DNA from: Caballeronia temeraria
Lineage (GTDB): Bacteria > Pseudomonadota > Gammaproteobacteria > Burkholderiales > Burkholderiaceae
Direction: 5' to 3'
DNA length: 64,000 nucleotides
Assembly: GCF_001544795.2 (NCBI RefSeq)
Contig: NZ_FCOI02000007.1
Span: forward strand, 124,001-188,000
Shown: positions 10,870 to 20,533 of the stretch, piece after piece
How the letters are laid out: every line of letters begins with the position of its first letter
Position numbering within the stretch: the first letter of the stretch is position 1
Notes under the pieces: generated by a model
Databases searched by the model: none
The model's input: the letters and a program-made list of their open reading frames with translations, nothing else
What the model was told of the DNA's origin: nothing
Made by a program: the position numbers and the translations under genes

Positions 10870-12360
10870 ATGCAAGCATCCGACTGGCTACACCTCGGCA
10901 CACTCGTGATGGCCGCGCATGTGCTCGGCGTGATCGCCGCGATCCATGCCGTCATCAACACGCGCACGTCGCAGGGCGCGGTCGCGTGGGCGGTGTCGCT
11001 CGTCGCGATGCCCTACTTCACGCTGATCCCGTATCTCTTTCTCGGTCGCAGCAAGTTCGCGGGTTATATCGACGAGCGCAGGCTGGAAATCGAAATCCTG
11101 CGCAGCCGCTCGAAGCCCGCCGAATGGGATTCCGGCGCCCGCAGCGACGCGCCCGAAGGCGCGCCGCTCGTCGATTCCTCCGGCGCGCGCGGCGAGATCG
11201 CGCCGGGACCGGCTGCCTATCTCGGCAATCCCACCATCCGCACGTTGCAGCGCCTGTCGGGCATGCCGTTCTTGCGCGGCAATTCGGTGCGCGTGCTCAT
11301 CAACGGCGACGCGACGTTCGCCGCGATCCTCGACGCGATCGCCGCCGCCGAGCACTATGTGGTCGTGCAGTTCTTCATCGTGCGCGCCGACGCGCTCGGC
11401 GACACGCTCAAGGACGCGCTCATCAGGAAAGCCCAGGCCGGCGTGCGCGTGTACTTCCTCTACGACAGCATCGGCAGCTTCGACCTGCCGCATCGCTATG
11501 TGAACGCGCTGCGCGCGGGCGGCGTCGAAGCGCATCCGTTCGCGGCCACGCGCAAGTTCGTGCATCGTTTCCAGATCAACTTCCGCAATCATCGGAAGAT
11601 CGTCGTGGTGGACGGCAAATGCGCGTTCATCGGCGGGCATAACGTGGGCGTCGAGTATCTCGGCGGCAATCCGCGGCTTTCGCCCTGGCGCGACACGCAT
11701 GTGGAAGTGCGCGGCCCGGCGGTCGCGAGCATCCAGTTCGTCTTTACCGAAGACTGGTACTGGGCGACGCAACGCCTGCCCGAGCTCGGCCCCGCGCCCG
11801 CTTCCGGCGAGAACATGCACTGCATGGTGCTGTCGAGCGGCCCGGCGGACAAGCAGGAGACCTGCTCGCTCTTTTTCGTCGAGGCGATCAACGCGGCGCG
11901 CGAGCGCATCTGGATCACGTCGCCGTATCTGATTCCCGATGAAGCCGTGTTCTCCGCGCTCAGGCTCGCGGTGATGCGCGGCGTCGACGTGCGCATCCTG
12001 ATTCCGAGCCGGCGCGATCATCGCGTGGTGTTCGCGGCGTCGCGGCTCTACGCCTACGATCTGGTGCAGGCCGGCGTGCGCATCTTCCGCTACAAGCCGG
12101 GCTTTCTGCACCAGAAGGTCGTGCTCGTCGACGATATCGCCGCGTCGATCGGCAGCGCGAACCTCGACAACCGCTCGTTTCGCCTGAACTTCGAGATCAC
12201 GGTGCTGACCGTGGACCGCACGTTCGCGAGCGAAGTCGAAGCGATGCTGCTCGCCGACTTCGCGCATTCCTTCGAGATCGACGCCGAAGACTATCGCGGC
12301 AAGGCCTTCTGGCGCCGCATGGCGATGCACGTCGCGCGGCTCTTCTCGCCTATCCTCTGA
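10870..12360 (+). CDS. cls: Cardiolipin synthase (phospholipase D superfamily)
   Basis: Cardiolipin synthase condenses two phosphatidylglycerols, or PG with PE, into cardiolipin at the inner membrane. The protein is 496 residues from the ATG at 10870. Two N-terminal hydrophobic segments (HLGTLVMAAHVLGVIAAIHA; WAVSLVAMPYFTLIPYLFLG) precede two PLD domains with HKD motifs HRKIVVVD (about residue 241) and HQKVVLVD (about residue 414), each followed by the expected GG(H/S)NxG or GSANLDNRS elements. An in-frame ATG at 10825 would add 15 residues overlapping a hairpin, so I prefer 10870. It ends 6 bp from convergent gpx. Confidence 0.93.
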   Translation: MQASDWLHLGTLVMAAHVLGVIAAIHAVINTRTSQGAVAWAVSLVAMPYFTLIPYLFLGRSKFAGYIDERRLEIEILRSRSKPAEWDSGARSDAPEGAPLVDSSGARGEIAPGPAAYLGNPTIRTLQRLSGMPFLRGNSVRVLINGDATFAAILDAIAAAEHYVVVQFFIVRADALGDTLKDALIRKAQAGVRVYFLYDSIGSFDLPHRYVNALRAGGVEAHPFAATRKFVHRFQINFRNHRKIVVVDGKCAFIGGHNVGVEYLGGNPRLSPWRDTHVEVRGPAVASIQFVFTEDWYWATQRLPELGPAPASGENMHCMVLSSGPADKQETCSLFFVEAINAARERIWITSPYLIPDEAVFSALRLAVMRGVDVRILIPSRRDHRVVFAASRLYAYDLVQAGVRIFRYKPGFLHQKVVLVDDIAASIGSANLDNRSFRLNFEITVLTVDRTFASEVEAMLLADFAHSFEIDAEDYRGKAFWRRMAMHVARLFSPIL

Positions 12361-12366
12361 GCGGCG

Positions 12367-12858
12367 TCAGAGCAGCTTTTCGATATCGCCGGTGATCGAC
12401 TCCGGCTTCGTCTGCGGCCCATAGCGCTTGATGACCTTGCCCTGACGATCGACGAGAAACTTCGTGAAATTCCACTTGATCGCTTCGATGCCGAGCAGTC
12501 CCGGCTCCTTGTCCTTCAGGTATTTGTAGAGCGGATGCGCGTTCGAGCCGTTCACCTCGATCTTCGCGAACATCGGAAACGTGACGCCGTAATTCTTCTC
12601 GCAGAAGGCGCCGATCTGCTCGGCATCGCCCGGTTCCTGCTTGCCGAACTGGTTGCACGGAAAGCCGAGCACCGCGAAACCGCGCGCCGCGTACTGCTGG
12701 TAGACCTCCTGCAAACCCTTGTACTGCGGCGTGAAACCGCATTCGCTGGCCGTATTCACGATGAGGAGCACTTTGTCGCGATATGTGTCGAGACTGACGG
12801 TCGCGCCGTCGAGTGTTTCGGCCGAGAAACCGTAGATGCCTTCGTTGGCTGTGCTCAT
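12367..12858 (-). CDS. Glutathione peroxidase (BtuE/GPx type, cysteine form)
   Basis: This thiol peroxidase reduces hydroperoxides with glutathione or thioredoxin. Its 163 residues carry the three GPx motifs: NTASECGFTPQY with the peroxidatic Cys, GFPCNQFGKQEPG with the Gln and the second conserved Cys, and KWNFTKFLVDRQG with the Trp-Asn pair. It is the non-selenium form with Cys rather than a UGA codon. There is no signal peptide, so it is cytoplasmic. It is convergent with cls and divergent from the ABC-F gene. Confidence 0.94.
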   Translation of the reverse strand: MSTANEGIYGFSAETLDGATVSLDTYRDKVLLIVNTASECGFTPQYKGLQEVYQQYAARGFAVLGFPCNQFGKQEPGDAEQIGAFCEKNYGVTFPMFAKIEVNGSNAHPLYKYLKDKEPGLLGIEAIKWNFTKFLVDRQGKVIKRYGPQTKPESITGDIEKLL

Positions 12859-13012
12859 GGCGTGCTCCGGAAAATTCGATTAGAGTGACGCGATGCTAAC
12901 CCGGCGCGCCTTCGCCCGCCATTAGCCGAACGGCCGACCCCTGCATCGGAATCGGTCCGGTCTAAAATAGCGCTTTCCCTCAAAGCCGCGCCCCTTTCGC
13001 CGCCATCCCGAC

Positions 13013-14953
13013 GTGATCCGCTTCAATCAGTTCAGCCTGTCCCGCGGCACCAAGCCGCTTTTCGAAGACACCAGCTTCACGCTCAATCCGGGCGAGAAGG
13101 CCGGTCTCGTCGGCGCAAACGGCGCGGGCAAGTCGACGCTCTTTTCCGTGCTGCGCGGCGAACTGCACGCGGACGGCGGCGATTTCGCGATGCCGCCGTC
13201 GTGGCGCATCGCGCACGTCGCGCAGGAAACGCCCGCGGTGGACCGCAGCGCGCTCGACTACACGCTCGACGGCGACACGCATCTGCGCGCCATCGAAGCA
13301 CGCATCGCGGCTGCATCCGCCGCGCACGACGGCGCCGCGGAAGCGGAAGCCCACGCGGCTTTCGCGGACGCCGACGGCTACACCGCGCCCGCGCGCGCCG
13401 AAACGCTTCTGCTCGGCCTCGGCTTCACGCTCGAACAGACGCGCGAGCCGGTATCGAGCTTTTCGGGCGGCTGGCGCATGCGTCTGAATCTCGCGCAGGC
13501 GCTGATGTGCCCGTCCGACCTGCTTCTTCTCGACGAACCGACCAACCACCTGGACCTCGACGCGATCGTCTGGCTGGAAGACTGGCTCGGACGCTATCCG
13601 GGCACGCTTGTCGTCATTTCGCACGACCGCGAGTTTCTTGATTCCGTCTGCAACGTCACGCTGCATCTTGAGAATCGCCAGGTGAAGCGTTACGGCGGCA
13701 ACTACAGCCAGTTCGAAGTGCTCCGCGCGCAGCAGATCGCGCTGCAGCAGAGCGCCTACGAGAAGCAGCAGAGGACGGTCGCGCATTTGCAGAGCTTCAT
13801 CGACCGGTTCAAGGCCAAGGCGACCAAGGCGAAGCAGGCGCAAAGCCGCGTGAAGGCGCTGGAAAAGATGGAGCTGATCGCGCCCGCGCATGCGAGTTCG
13901 CCCTTCACGTTCGAATTCCGCGAACCCGACGCCGCGCCCAACCCGATGATGGTCATGGAAAGCGTGCGCTGCGGCTATCACAACGACGCGGGCGGCGAGA
14001 TTCCGATCGTCGAGGGCGTGACGCTGTCGATCCAGAACGGCCAGCGCATCGGCTTGCTCGGCGCGAACGGCCAAGGCAAGTCGACGCTCATCAAAACGCT
14101 TGCGCAGACGCTCGAACCGCTCTCCGGCGGCGTCCGGCAGGGCAAGGGCCTGCAGATCGGCTATTTCGCGCAGCATCAACTGGAAACGCTGCGCCCGGAC
14201 GATTCCGCGCTCCAGCACCTCGCACGACTCGCGCCGGATACACGCGAGCAGGAGCTGCGCGATTTCCTCGGCAGCTTCAACTTCTCCGGCGAGATGGCGA
14301 CCGCGAAAATCGCGCCCTTCTCGGGCGGCGAAAAGGCACGGCTCGCGCTCGCGCTCATCATCTGGCAGAAGCCGAATCTGCTGCTGCTCGACGAGCCGAC
14401 GAACCACCTCGACCTCGAAACGCGCCATGCGCTGACGATGGCGCTCGCCCAGTTCGAAGGCACGTTGATTCTCGTATCGCACGACCGGCATTTGCTGCGC
14501 GCGACGACCGACACGTTCATGCTCGTCGCGAAACATCGCCTGAGTCCGTTCGACGGCGACCTCGACGACTACCGCGACTGGCTCCTGCAACACGCCGCCG
14601 AAACGCGCGCGGCGGCGAAGGAAGCGAGTGGCGCGGCGGCGGGCGATGCGCAGGACGGCGGGCTCAATCGAAAAGAGCAGCGCCGGCAGGAAGCGCAGGA
14701 GCGGCAGAAGCTCGCGCATCTGAAAAAGCCCTTGCAGTCGCGCATCGCGAAAATCGAGAAGGAGATGGAAAAGCTCAACGCGGAAAAGGCGGAGCTGGAT
14801 GCGTTCGTCGCCGATCCGTCGAGCTACGAAGCCGCGATGAAAGCGAAGCTCACCGAGACGATCCGCCGCCAGGGCGAAGTGAACGCGCGCCTCGAAACGC
14901 TCGAAATGGAATGGCTCGAAGCGCACGAGGAACTGGAGCAGATCAGCTCATAA
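13013..14953 (+). CDS. yheS: ABC-F family ATPase, YheS type
   Basis: ABC-F proteins are cytoplasmic twin-ATPase translation factors that act at the ribosomal E site. The 646-residue protein has two nucleotide-binding domains. Walker A is GANGAGKST (about 37-45) and GANGQGKST. The signatures are SFSGGWRMRLNLAQ and FSGGEKARLALAL, and DEPTNHLDL appears in both halves. An interdomain arm/linker (YSQFEVLRAQQIALQQSAYE) and a charged C-terminal coiled coil complete the architecture. The C-terminal MEWLEAHEELEQI end fits YheS better than Uup or EttA. The start is GTG at 13013. A CoA transferase gene begins 15 bp after the stop. Confidence 0.9.
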   Translation: MIRFNQFSLSRGTKPLFEDTSFTLNPGEKAGLVGANGAGKSTLFSVLRGELHADGGDFAMPPSWRIAHVAQETPAVDRSALDYTLDGDTHLRAIEARIAAASAAHDGAAEAEAHAAFADADGYTAPARAETLLLGLGFTLEQTREPVSSFSGGWRMRLNLAQALMCPSDLLLLDEPTNHLDLDAIVWLEDWLGRYPGTLVVISHDREFLDSVCNVTLHLENRQVKRYGGNYSQFEVLRAQQIALQQSAYEKQQRTVAHLQSFIDRFKAKATKAKQAQSRVKALEKMELIAPAHASSPFTFEFREPDAAPNPMMVMESVRCGYHNDAGGEIPIVEGVTLSIQNGQRIGLLGANGQGKSTLIKTLAQTLEPLSGGVRQGKGLQIGYFAQHQLETLRPDDSALQHLARLAPDTREQELRDFLGSFNFSGEMATAKIAPFSGGEKARLALALIIWQKPNLLLLDEPTNHLDLETRHALTMALAQFEGTLILVSHDRHLLRATTDTFMLVAKHRLSPFDGDLDDYRDWLLQHAAETRAAAKEASGAAAGDAQDGGLNRKEQRRQEAQERQKLAHLKKPLQSRIAKIEKEMEKLNAEKAELDAFVADPSSYEAAMKAKLTETIRRQGEVNARLETLEMEWLEAHEELEQISS

Positions 14954-14968
14954 CCGGAGATCGACGAC

Positions 14969-15991
14969 TTGACGACGCCTTCCCTCGACGGCCTGCGCGT
15001 GCTGGATCTGACGCGGCTGCTGCCCGGTCCCATCGCCACATTGCGGCTCGCCGAACTCGGCGCCGATGTGCTCAAGATCGAGCCGCCCGGCGAAGGCGAC
15101 TATGCGCGCACGATGCTCCAAAGCGAGGCCGACCGGCAAAGCGGCACGCCGAGCGCGTTCTATCGCATCGTCAATCGTGGAAAGCGGCAACGCACGCTCG
15201 ATCTCAAATCGAAGGAAGGCCGCGAAAAACTGATCGAGCTCGCGCGCGATGCCGACGTGCTCATCGAGAGCTTCCGCCCTTCGGTGATGGCGCGGCTCGG
15301 CGTCGGTTACGACGTGTTGCGCGGCGCGAATCCGAAGCTCGTCTATTGCGCGATCACCGGCTATGGCAGCGAAGGCCCGTTCGCCAGCAAAGCCGGTCAC
15401 GATCTGAACTACCTCGCATACGCGGGCGTGCTCGATCAGCTCGCGGCGCGCGACGGCACGCCCGTCGCACCGAATTTCCAGTTGGCGGACCTGCTCGGCG
15501 GCGCGCTTTCGGCGGTCATGGAAATACTCGCGGCCGCGTGGCATGTCGCGCGCGGCGGCGAAGGACGTTGCCTGAACGTGTCGATGACGCACGCCATGCA
15601 CGCGCACAACGTGATGGCGCATATCGCGCTCGCCAATGCCGACGAAGCCAGGACGCGCGCGGGCGCGGGCCTACTGAACGGCGGCGTGCCCTGCTACGAC
15701 GTGTATCGCACGCGCGATGACCGCTTCGTCGCGGTCGGCGCGCTTGAGCTGAAGTTCTGGCAAACCTTGTGCGAGGCGCTCGGCCGCCCGGATTGGGCGA
15801 CGCGGCACTGGAGCCTCGGACAGGCGATCGGCGGAGCGGACGCAGCGGAGTTGTCCGCGCAACTTGCCGCGCGCTTTCGCGAACGCACGCGCGACGAATG
15901 GATGGCGTTGCTGGAGCCGCTCGATTGCTGCGTCGCGCCGGTGCTCACGCCTGCGGAGGCGGCGGCGCACCCACTATTCCGAAGCTTCTAA
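14969..15991 (+). CDS. CaiB/BaiF class III CoA transferase, C-terminally short
   Basis: Class III CoA transferases and acyl-CoA racemases move CoA between carboxylic acids. The N-terminus DGLRVLDLTRLLPGPIATL with GADVLKIE, the ITGYGSEGPF motif and the catalytic Asp region NFQLADLLGGAL (D174) are all present. The start is TTG at 14969 with CCGGAGA eight bases upstream. The protein stops at residue 340 directly after AEAAAHPLFRSF; relatives I know continue roughly 40-60 residues past that HPLF element, so the C-terminal strand-exchange part looks missing. The stop overlaps the stop of a convergent small gene by four bases. It may be non-functional or altered; the substrate is unknown. Confidence 0.85.
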   Translation: MTTPSLDGLRVLDLTRLLPGPIATLRLAELGADVLKIEPPGEGDYARTMLQSEADRQSGTPSAFYRIVNRGKRQRTLDLKSKEGREKLIELARDADVLIESFRPSVMARLGVGYDVLRGANPKLVYCAITGYGSEGPFASKAGHDLNYLAYAGVLDQLAARDGTPVAPNFQLADLLGGALSAVMEILAAAWHVARGGEGRCLNVSMTHAMHAHNVMAHIALANADEARTRAGAGLLNGGVPCYDVYRTRDDRFVAVGALELKFWQTLCEALGRPDWATRHWSLGQAIGGADAAELSAQLAARFRERTRDEWMALLEPLDCCVAPVLTPAEAAAHPLFRSF

Positions 15992-16251
15992 CGGCGCGGC
16001 AAGACCTGACGCGGCTGGCGCTCGTCATCGATGAGTACATGCTTGCGACCCGTCACGTGCTCGCGAATGGTCGCGACGACTTCGTCCTCGGTGATATCGG
16101 CCGCGACGACACGGCGCGAGATCTGGCCCTGCTCGTCGATCCATTCGACGATCCGGCAACCGCTGCCCCAGGGCTGCTGGAGCGGCGCGGAGACTCGGCA
16201 TCCGCGCAAATGAAATGCGGGCTTCGGCCGGGTTGAATTTGAGTGTTTCAA
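15988..16251 (-). CDS. Small unknown protein (87 aa)
   Basis: I do not recognise this protein. The core CRIVEWIDEQGQISRRVVAA followed by DITEDEVVATIREHVTGRKH looks like a genuine compact alpha/beta domain with normal codon use, whereas the first 20 residues are low in structure and the start could be further in. It has no signal peptide or membrane segment. Its stop codon overlaps that of the convergent CoA transferase, and it lies 162 bp downstream of radA on the same strand. It may replace the lost C-terminal coding region of the CoA transferase. Confidence 0.6.
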   Translation of the reverse strand: MKHSNSTRPKPAFHLRGCRVSAPLQQPWGSGCRIVEWIDEQGQISRRVVAADITEDEVVATIREHVTGRKHVLIDDERQPRQVLPRR

Positions 16252-16413
16252 TGCGTGGTCCTCTCGATCCTTCCAGTCACGCCGCTCTTTGAACTGCCTG
16301 TAGCGGAGTTGGCCGGGTCCGTAGCCCTGTAAGGATAAGAAAACCGCGCGTCGCTTGGGTTACATTGCGCAACGAGATTTTTACGTCCCGTTACGAAGGG
16401 TCCGATCGGAAAA

Positions 16414-17799
16414 TCATTCGAGGTCGCGAACCCGGTCGATCGCTTCTTCGATGCGATCCACCGCGACCACTTTCAGGCCATCGATCGCCTGTTTCGGCGC
16501 GTTTGCCTTCGGAATCAGCGCGACCGAAAAGCCGAGCTTCGCCGCTTCCTTCAGACGATCCTGCCCGCGCGGCGACGGCCGGATCTCGCCCGCGAGACCC
16601 ACTTCGCCGAACGTGATGAGGCCCTTGGGCAGCGGCTTGTTGCGCATCGACGAGTGAATCGCCAGCAGCACGGCGAGATCGGCGGCGGGTTCGGTGATCT
16701 TCACGCCGCCGACCGCGTTCAGGAACACGTCCTGATCGAAGCACGCGATGCCCGCATGCCGATGCAGCACCGCCAGCAACAGCGCGAGCCGGTTTTGCTC
16801 CAGACCGACCGCGAGCCGGCGCGGATTGGGCACTTGCGCGGTATCAACGAGCGCCTGCACCTCGACGAGCAGCGGCCGCGAACCCTCCTGCGTCACGAGC
16901 ACGCACGAACCCGCGACGCTCTGCTCGTGCTGCGACAAAAAGAGCGCCGACGGATTGGCGACGCCGCGCAAGCCCTTCTCCGTCATCGCGAAGACGCCGA
17001 GCTCGTTCACCGCGCCGAAGCGATTCTTGAACGCGCGCACGAGCCTGAACGACGAATGCGTGTCGCCCTCGAAATACAGCACCGTATCGACGATGTGCTC
17101 CAGCACGCGCGGCCCCGCGAGGCTGCCCTCTTTCGTCACGTGGCCGACCATGATGATCGAGGTGCCCGTTTGCTTCGCGATGCGCGTCAGTTGCGCCGCG
17201 CACTCGCGCACCTGCGCGACGGAGCCGGGCGCGGAGGTCAGCGCTTCGGAATAGATCGTCTGGATGGAGTCGATGACGGCGACTTCGGGACGCTGCTCGT
17301 CGATGGTCGCCTGAATCTTTTCGAGCTGGATTTCCGCGAGCAACGCGAGATCGCCCGCTGCGCTCGCACCGCCAACGAGCCCGAGCCGCTGCGCGCGCAA
17401 CGCGATCTGCGCGCCGGATTCCTCCCCGCTCACGTAAAGCGCGGGCCGATCCCGGGCGATTTCAGCGAGCGATTGCAGCAGCAGCGTCGATTTGCCGATG
17501 CCCGGATCGCCGCCGATCAGCACGACGCCGCCCGGCACGAGCCCGCCGCCCAGCACGCGATCGAATTCGCCGACGCCGGTCGTGAAGCGCGGCACGTCCG
17601 ATGCCTCGATGTCCGCGAGCTTGCGCACCGGCGAGCTTTTCGCGAGCGCCTGGAAGCGATGGTTCGACGCCGTCTGCGCCACCGATTCCGTCAGCGTGTT
17701 CCACGCGTTGCATGCGGCGCACTGGCCGGTCCACTTGGGCGATTCCCCGCCGCATTCGCTGCACACGTACAGCGTTTTTGCCTTCGCTACTTTTGCCAC
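16414..17799 (-). CDS. radA: DNA repair/branch-migration protein RadA
   Basis: RadA is a RecA-like ATPase that promotes branch migration in recombinational repair. From the GTG at 17799 the protein is 461 residues, the normal length. It has a C4 zinc finger (C13, C16, C27, C30: CSECG and CAACN), Walker A GGDPGIGKST (97-106), the RadA-specific KNRFG motif (AFKNRFGAVNELGVF) and a C-terminal Lon-protease-like domain. An upstream extension of the frame lacks family character and was excluded. It lies 37 bp downstream of alr on the same strand, so the two probably share a transcript. Confidence 0.95.
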   Translation of the reverse strand: MAKVAKAKTLYVCSECGGESPKWTGQCAACNAWNTLTESVAQTASNHRFQALAKSSPVRKLADIEASDVPRFTTGVGEFDRVLGGGLVPGGVVLIGGDPGIGKSTLLLQSLAEIARDRPALYVSGEESGAQIALRAQRLGLVGGASAAGDLALLAEIQLEKIQATIDEQRPEVAVIDSIQTIYSEALTSAPGSVAQVRECAAQLTRIAKQTGTSIIMVGHVTKEGSLAGPRVLEHIVDTVLYFEGDTHSSFRLVRAFKNRFGAVNELGVFAMTEKGLRGVANPSALFLSQHEQSVAGSCVLVTQEGSRPLLVEVQALVDTAQVPNPRRLAVGLEQNRLALLLAVLHRHAGIACFDQDVFLNAVGGVKITEPAADLAVLLAIHSSMRNKPLPKGLITFGEVGLAGEIRPSPRGQDRLKEAAKLGFSVALIPKANAPKQAIDGLKVVAVDRIEEAIDRVRDLE

Positions 17800-17836
17800 T
17801 CGAAGCCTTGCCTGATTTCTTGTCGTTATCTTGCTG

Positions 17837-18907
17837 TTATTCCGCGCGCACCGGCACGCGCTGCGCAATCGCGCACATGAGTTCATAGCCGATAGTGCCG
17901 GCCGAACTCGCGACATCGTCGATCGGCAGATTCGCGCCCCACAGTTCCACGCGCGAACCGATGCCCGCGCCTGGGCACGGCGTCAGATCGACGGTCAGCA
18001 TGTCCATCGACACGCGGCCGACGAGCCGTGTCCTCACGCCGTCGACGATCACGGGCGTGCCTTCCGGCGCCACGCGCGGATAACCGTCCGCGTAGCCGCA
18101 CGCGACCACGCCGATGCGCATCGAGGTTCCCGCTGTATACGTCGAGCCATAACCGATGCTGCTGCCCGCGTCGACGGTCTGCACGGCAATCAGCTCGGAC
18201 TGGAGCGTCATCGCGGGTTTCAGACCGGTATCGGCGATATCGGCGGTCAAGCCCGACGGCGACGCGCCGTACAGCATGATGCCGGGCCGCACCCAGTCGA
18301 AATGCGCGTCCGGATGCCACAAGACCGCCGCCGAGTTCGCGAGGCTGCGCGCGCCCGCAATGCCTTCCGCGCCGCGCTCGAACGCCTGAAGCTGATGCGC
18401 GATGCCGCGCGGGGCGTCGGCATCGGAAAAATGGGTCATGAGCGTGATCTGACCGACGCCCTGCACGGCGCGCGCCCGTTCCCACGCCGCGCGGAACTTC
18501 TCGGGCGTGTAGCCCAGGCGGTTCATGCCGCTGTTCATCTTCAACTGGATGTTGATGGGCTTCGAGAGCCGCGCCATTTCCAGCATGCGCAACTGCTCGT
18601 CGCAATGCACGGCCGTGGTGAGGCTGTAGCGGTCGATCACGTCGATGTCGGTCGGCCGGAAAAAGCCTTCCAGCAAAAGAATTGGCCCCGCCCAGCCCAA
18701 TTCACGCAACTTCGCGGCTTCTTCGAGGTCGAGAAGGCCAAAGCCGTCCGTTGCGCGCAATCCGGGGAACGCCCGGGCCAGCCCGTGGCCATACGCATTG
18801 GCCTTGACGACGGCCCAGATCTTGGACTTCGGCGCGTACTTGCGTGCAATGGCTAAGTTGTTGGCGAGCGCGGCGGTGTGAATTGTTGCAGAAAGGGGGC
18901 GCGGCAT
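17837..18907 (-). CDS. alr: Alanine racemase
   Basis: Alr interconverts L- and D-alanine for peptidoglycan synthesis. The 356-residue protein is a fold-type III PLP enzyme. The PLP lysine is K35 in [11 protein letters not shown], the opposite-face catalytic Tyr lies in [11 protein letters not shown], and the C-terminal beta domain has [11 protein letters not shown]. The start [20 protein letters not shown] is the expected family N-terminus. It is divergent from lplT across a 281-bp region and upstream of radA. Confidence 0.95.
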   Translation of the reverse strand: MPRPLSATIHTAALANNLAIARKYAPKSKIWAVVKANAYGHGLARAFPGLRATDGFGLLDLEEAAKLRELGWAGPILLLEGFFRPTDIDVIDRYSLTTAVHCDEQLRMLEMARLSKPINIQLKMNSGMNRLGYTPEKFRAAWERARAVQGVGQITLMTHFSDADAPRGIAHQLQAFERGAEGIAGARSLANSAAVLWHPDAHFDWVRPGIMLYGASPSGLTADIADTGLKPAMTLQSELIAVQTVDAGSSIGYGSTYTAGTSMRIGVVACGYADGYPRVAPEGTPVIVDGVRTRLVGRVSMDMLTVDLTPCPGAGIGSRVELWGANLPIDDVASSAGTIGYELMCAIAQRVPVRAE

Positions 18908-19188
18908 GAGCGTTTGGTGGAATTGCGATGAGTGCGGTCTAAAAGGCGAGCATACGCGAGCGGGACGGGTCCTGCTGCGCCGACCGGGACGCCTTGCGAA
19001 TCAGTATCTTATGAGGAATCTCACGCACAGACGTGTCATTTCTGGCGCGATCGAGATTACTGCTAGTCAGAATGCGCCTATTTTCGTGTTATAAAGCCGT
19101 GCGCACAACCCATTTCGAAAGGCATAAGCCCGAGTGCACGACAGGTGCCCGGGGCGGATCACCCGCAGTGAGGAAAGCTTCGGATCAG
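18908..19188. promoter_or_regulatory. Divergent alr/lplT control region
   Basis: 281 bp separate the two divergent starts. TATAAA at 19090-19095 is a candidate -10 for lplT about 95 bp before its start; I cannot match a good -35. No gene-like frame is seen here. Confidence 0.35.
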
Positions 19189-20496
19189 ATGAAAAAAGGT
19201 TTTTACACCATCATGGCCGCGCAGTTTTTCTCATCGCTGGCCGATAACGCTCTACTGATCGCTGCCATCGCACTGCTGAAAGATCTTCACGCCCCGAACT
19301 GGATGACGCCGCTGCTCAAGCTGTTCTTCGTCCTGTCGTATGTGATTCTCGCGGCTTTCGTCGGCGCCTTCGCGGATTCCCGGCCCAAGGGCCACGTGAT
19401 GTTCGTGACCAATTCGATCAAGGTCGTGGGCTGCGTGACCATGCTCTTCGGCGCGCATCCGCTGCTCGCGTACGGCATCGTCGGCTTCGGGGCCGCCGCT
19501 TATTCGCCGGCAAAATACGGCATTCTCACCGAACTCCTGCCAGCGGACCGGCTCGTCGCCGCGAACGGCTGGATCGAAGGCACGACCGTCGGCTCGATCA
19601 TCCTCGGCACCGTGATGGGCGGCGCGCTCATCAGCCCGCATATCGCGAGTCATCTGCTCTCGTTCCACATTCCGCGCATCAACACGCCCGCCGAAGCCGC
19701 GATGCTCGTCATCATGCTGATGTACGTCGTCGCCGCGATGTTCAACCTGCGCATCCCCGACACCGGCGCGCGCTATCCGAAGCAGGAAACGCGGCCGCTC
19801 AAGCTCATCACCGATTTCGCCGACTGCTTTCTCGTGCTCTGGCGCGACAAGCTCGGCCAGATCTCGCTCGCCGTCACGACGCTCTTCTGGGGCGCGGGCG
19901 CGACGCTGCAGTTCATCGTGCTCAAGTGGGCCGAAGTGTCGCTCGGCATGACGCTCTCGCAGGCCGCGATCCTGCAGGCGGTGATCGCCGTCGGCGTCGC
20001 GGCGGGCGCGGTGCTCGCGGCCGCGCGCGTGCCGCTCAAGCGCTCGCTCACGGTGCTGCCGGTCGGCATCGTCATGGGCATCGCCGTCATGCTGATGGCC
20101 TTCTACACGCGCCATCTCTTTCCCGCGCACTGGGGCATCTACTTCGGCAAGATGCACTTCCCGGGCTATCTGCTGATCGCGTATGTGTTCCTGATGATCG
20201 TGGGCGGCCTCTCGGGCTTCTTCGTCGTGCCGATGAACGCGCTGCTCCAGCATCGCGGGCACGTGCTGCTGTCGGCCGGGCACTCCATCGCCGTGCAGAA
20301 TTTCAACGAGAACCTCTCGGTGCTCGTCATGCTGTGCCTCTACGCCGTGCTCGTGTGGCTCGACGTGCCGATCCAGTTCGTCATCGTGCTGTTCGGCTCG
20401 TTCGTCTGCCTGATGATGTATTTCGTGATGCGCCGGCATCAGGCCAATCAGCGCGCGTTCGATTCGGTCGCGCTGATCGGCGAAGCGCGGCACTGA
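19189..20496 (+). CDS. lplT: Lysophospholipid transporter LplT
   Basis: LplT is a major-facilitator flippase that brings lysophospholipids across the inner membrane for re-acylation. The 435-residue protein has about 12 hydrophobic helices. The N-terminus is MKKGFYTIMAAQFFSSLADN, then LFFVLSYVILAAFVGAFADS and SPAKYGILTELLP, a characteristic LplT segment. Upstream in-frame starts are excluded because the region has no membrane-protein character. No acyltransferase gene is adjacent here. thiM begins 37 bp downstream, so they may be co-transcribed. Confidence 0.9.
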   Translation: MKKGFYTIMAAQFFSSLADNALLIAAIALLKDLHAPNWMTPLLKLFFVLSYVILAAFVGAFADSRPKGHVMFVTNSIKVVGCVTMLFGAHPLLAYGIVGFGAAAYSPAKYGILTELLPADRLVAANGWIEGTTVGSIILGTVMGGALISPHIASHLLSFHIPRINTPAEAAMLVIMLMYVVAAMFNLRIPDTGARYPKQETRPLKLITDFADCFLVLWRDKLGQISLAVTTLFWGAGATLQFIVLKWAEVSLGMTLSQAAILQAVIAVGVAAGAVLAAARVPLKRSLTVLPVGIVMGIAVMLMAFYTRHLFPAHWGIYFGKMHFPGYLLIAYVFLMIVGGLSGFFVVPMNALLQHRGHVLLSAGHSIAVQNFNENLSVLVMLCLYAVLVWLDVPIQFVIVLFGSFVCLMMYFVMRRHQANQRAFDSVALIGEARH

Positions 20497-20533
20497 CGCG
20501 CCGCGCGCCTTATCGTTTCGATCGATTTCCATC

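Noticed and set aside
12367-12858. Selenocysteine form of glutathione peroxidase
   Set aside because: The active-site codon is an ordinary Cys codon and no SECIS-like hairpin is needed.
20497-20533. TPP riboswitch before thiM
   Set aside because: The gap is only 37 bp and lacks a thi-box core.
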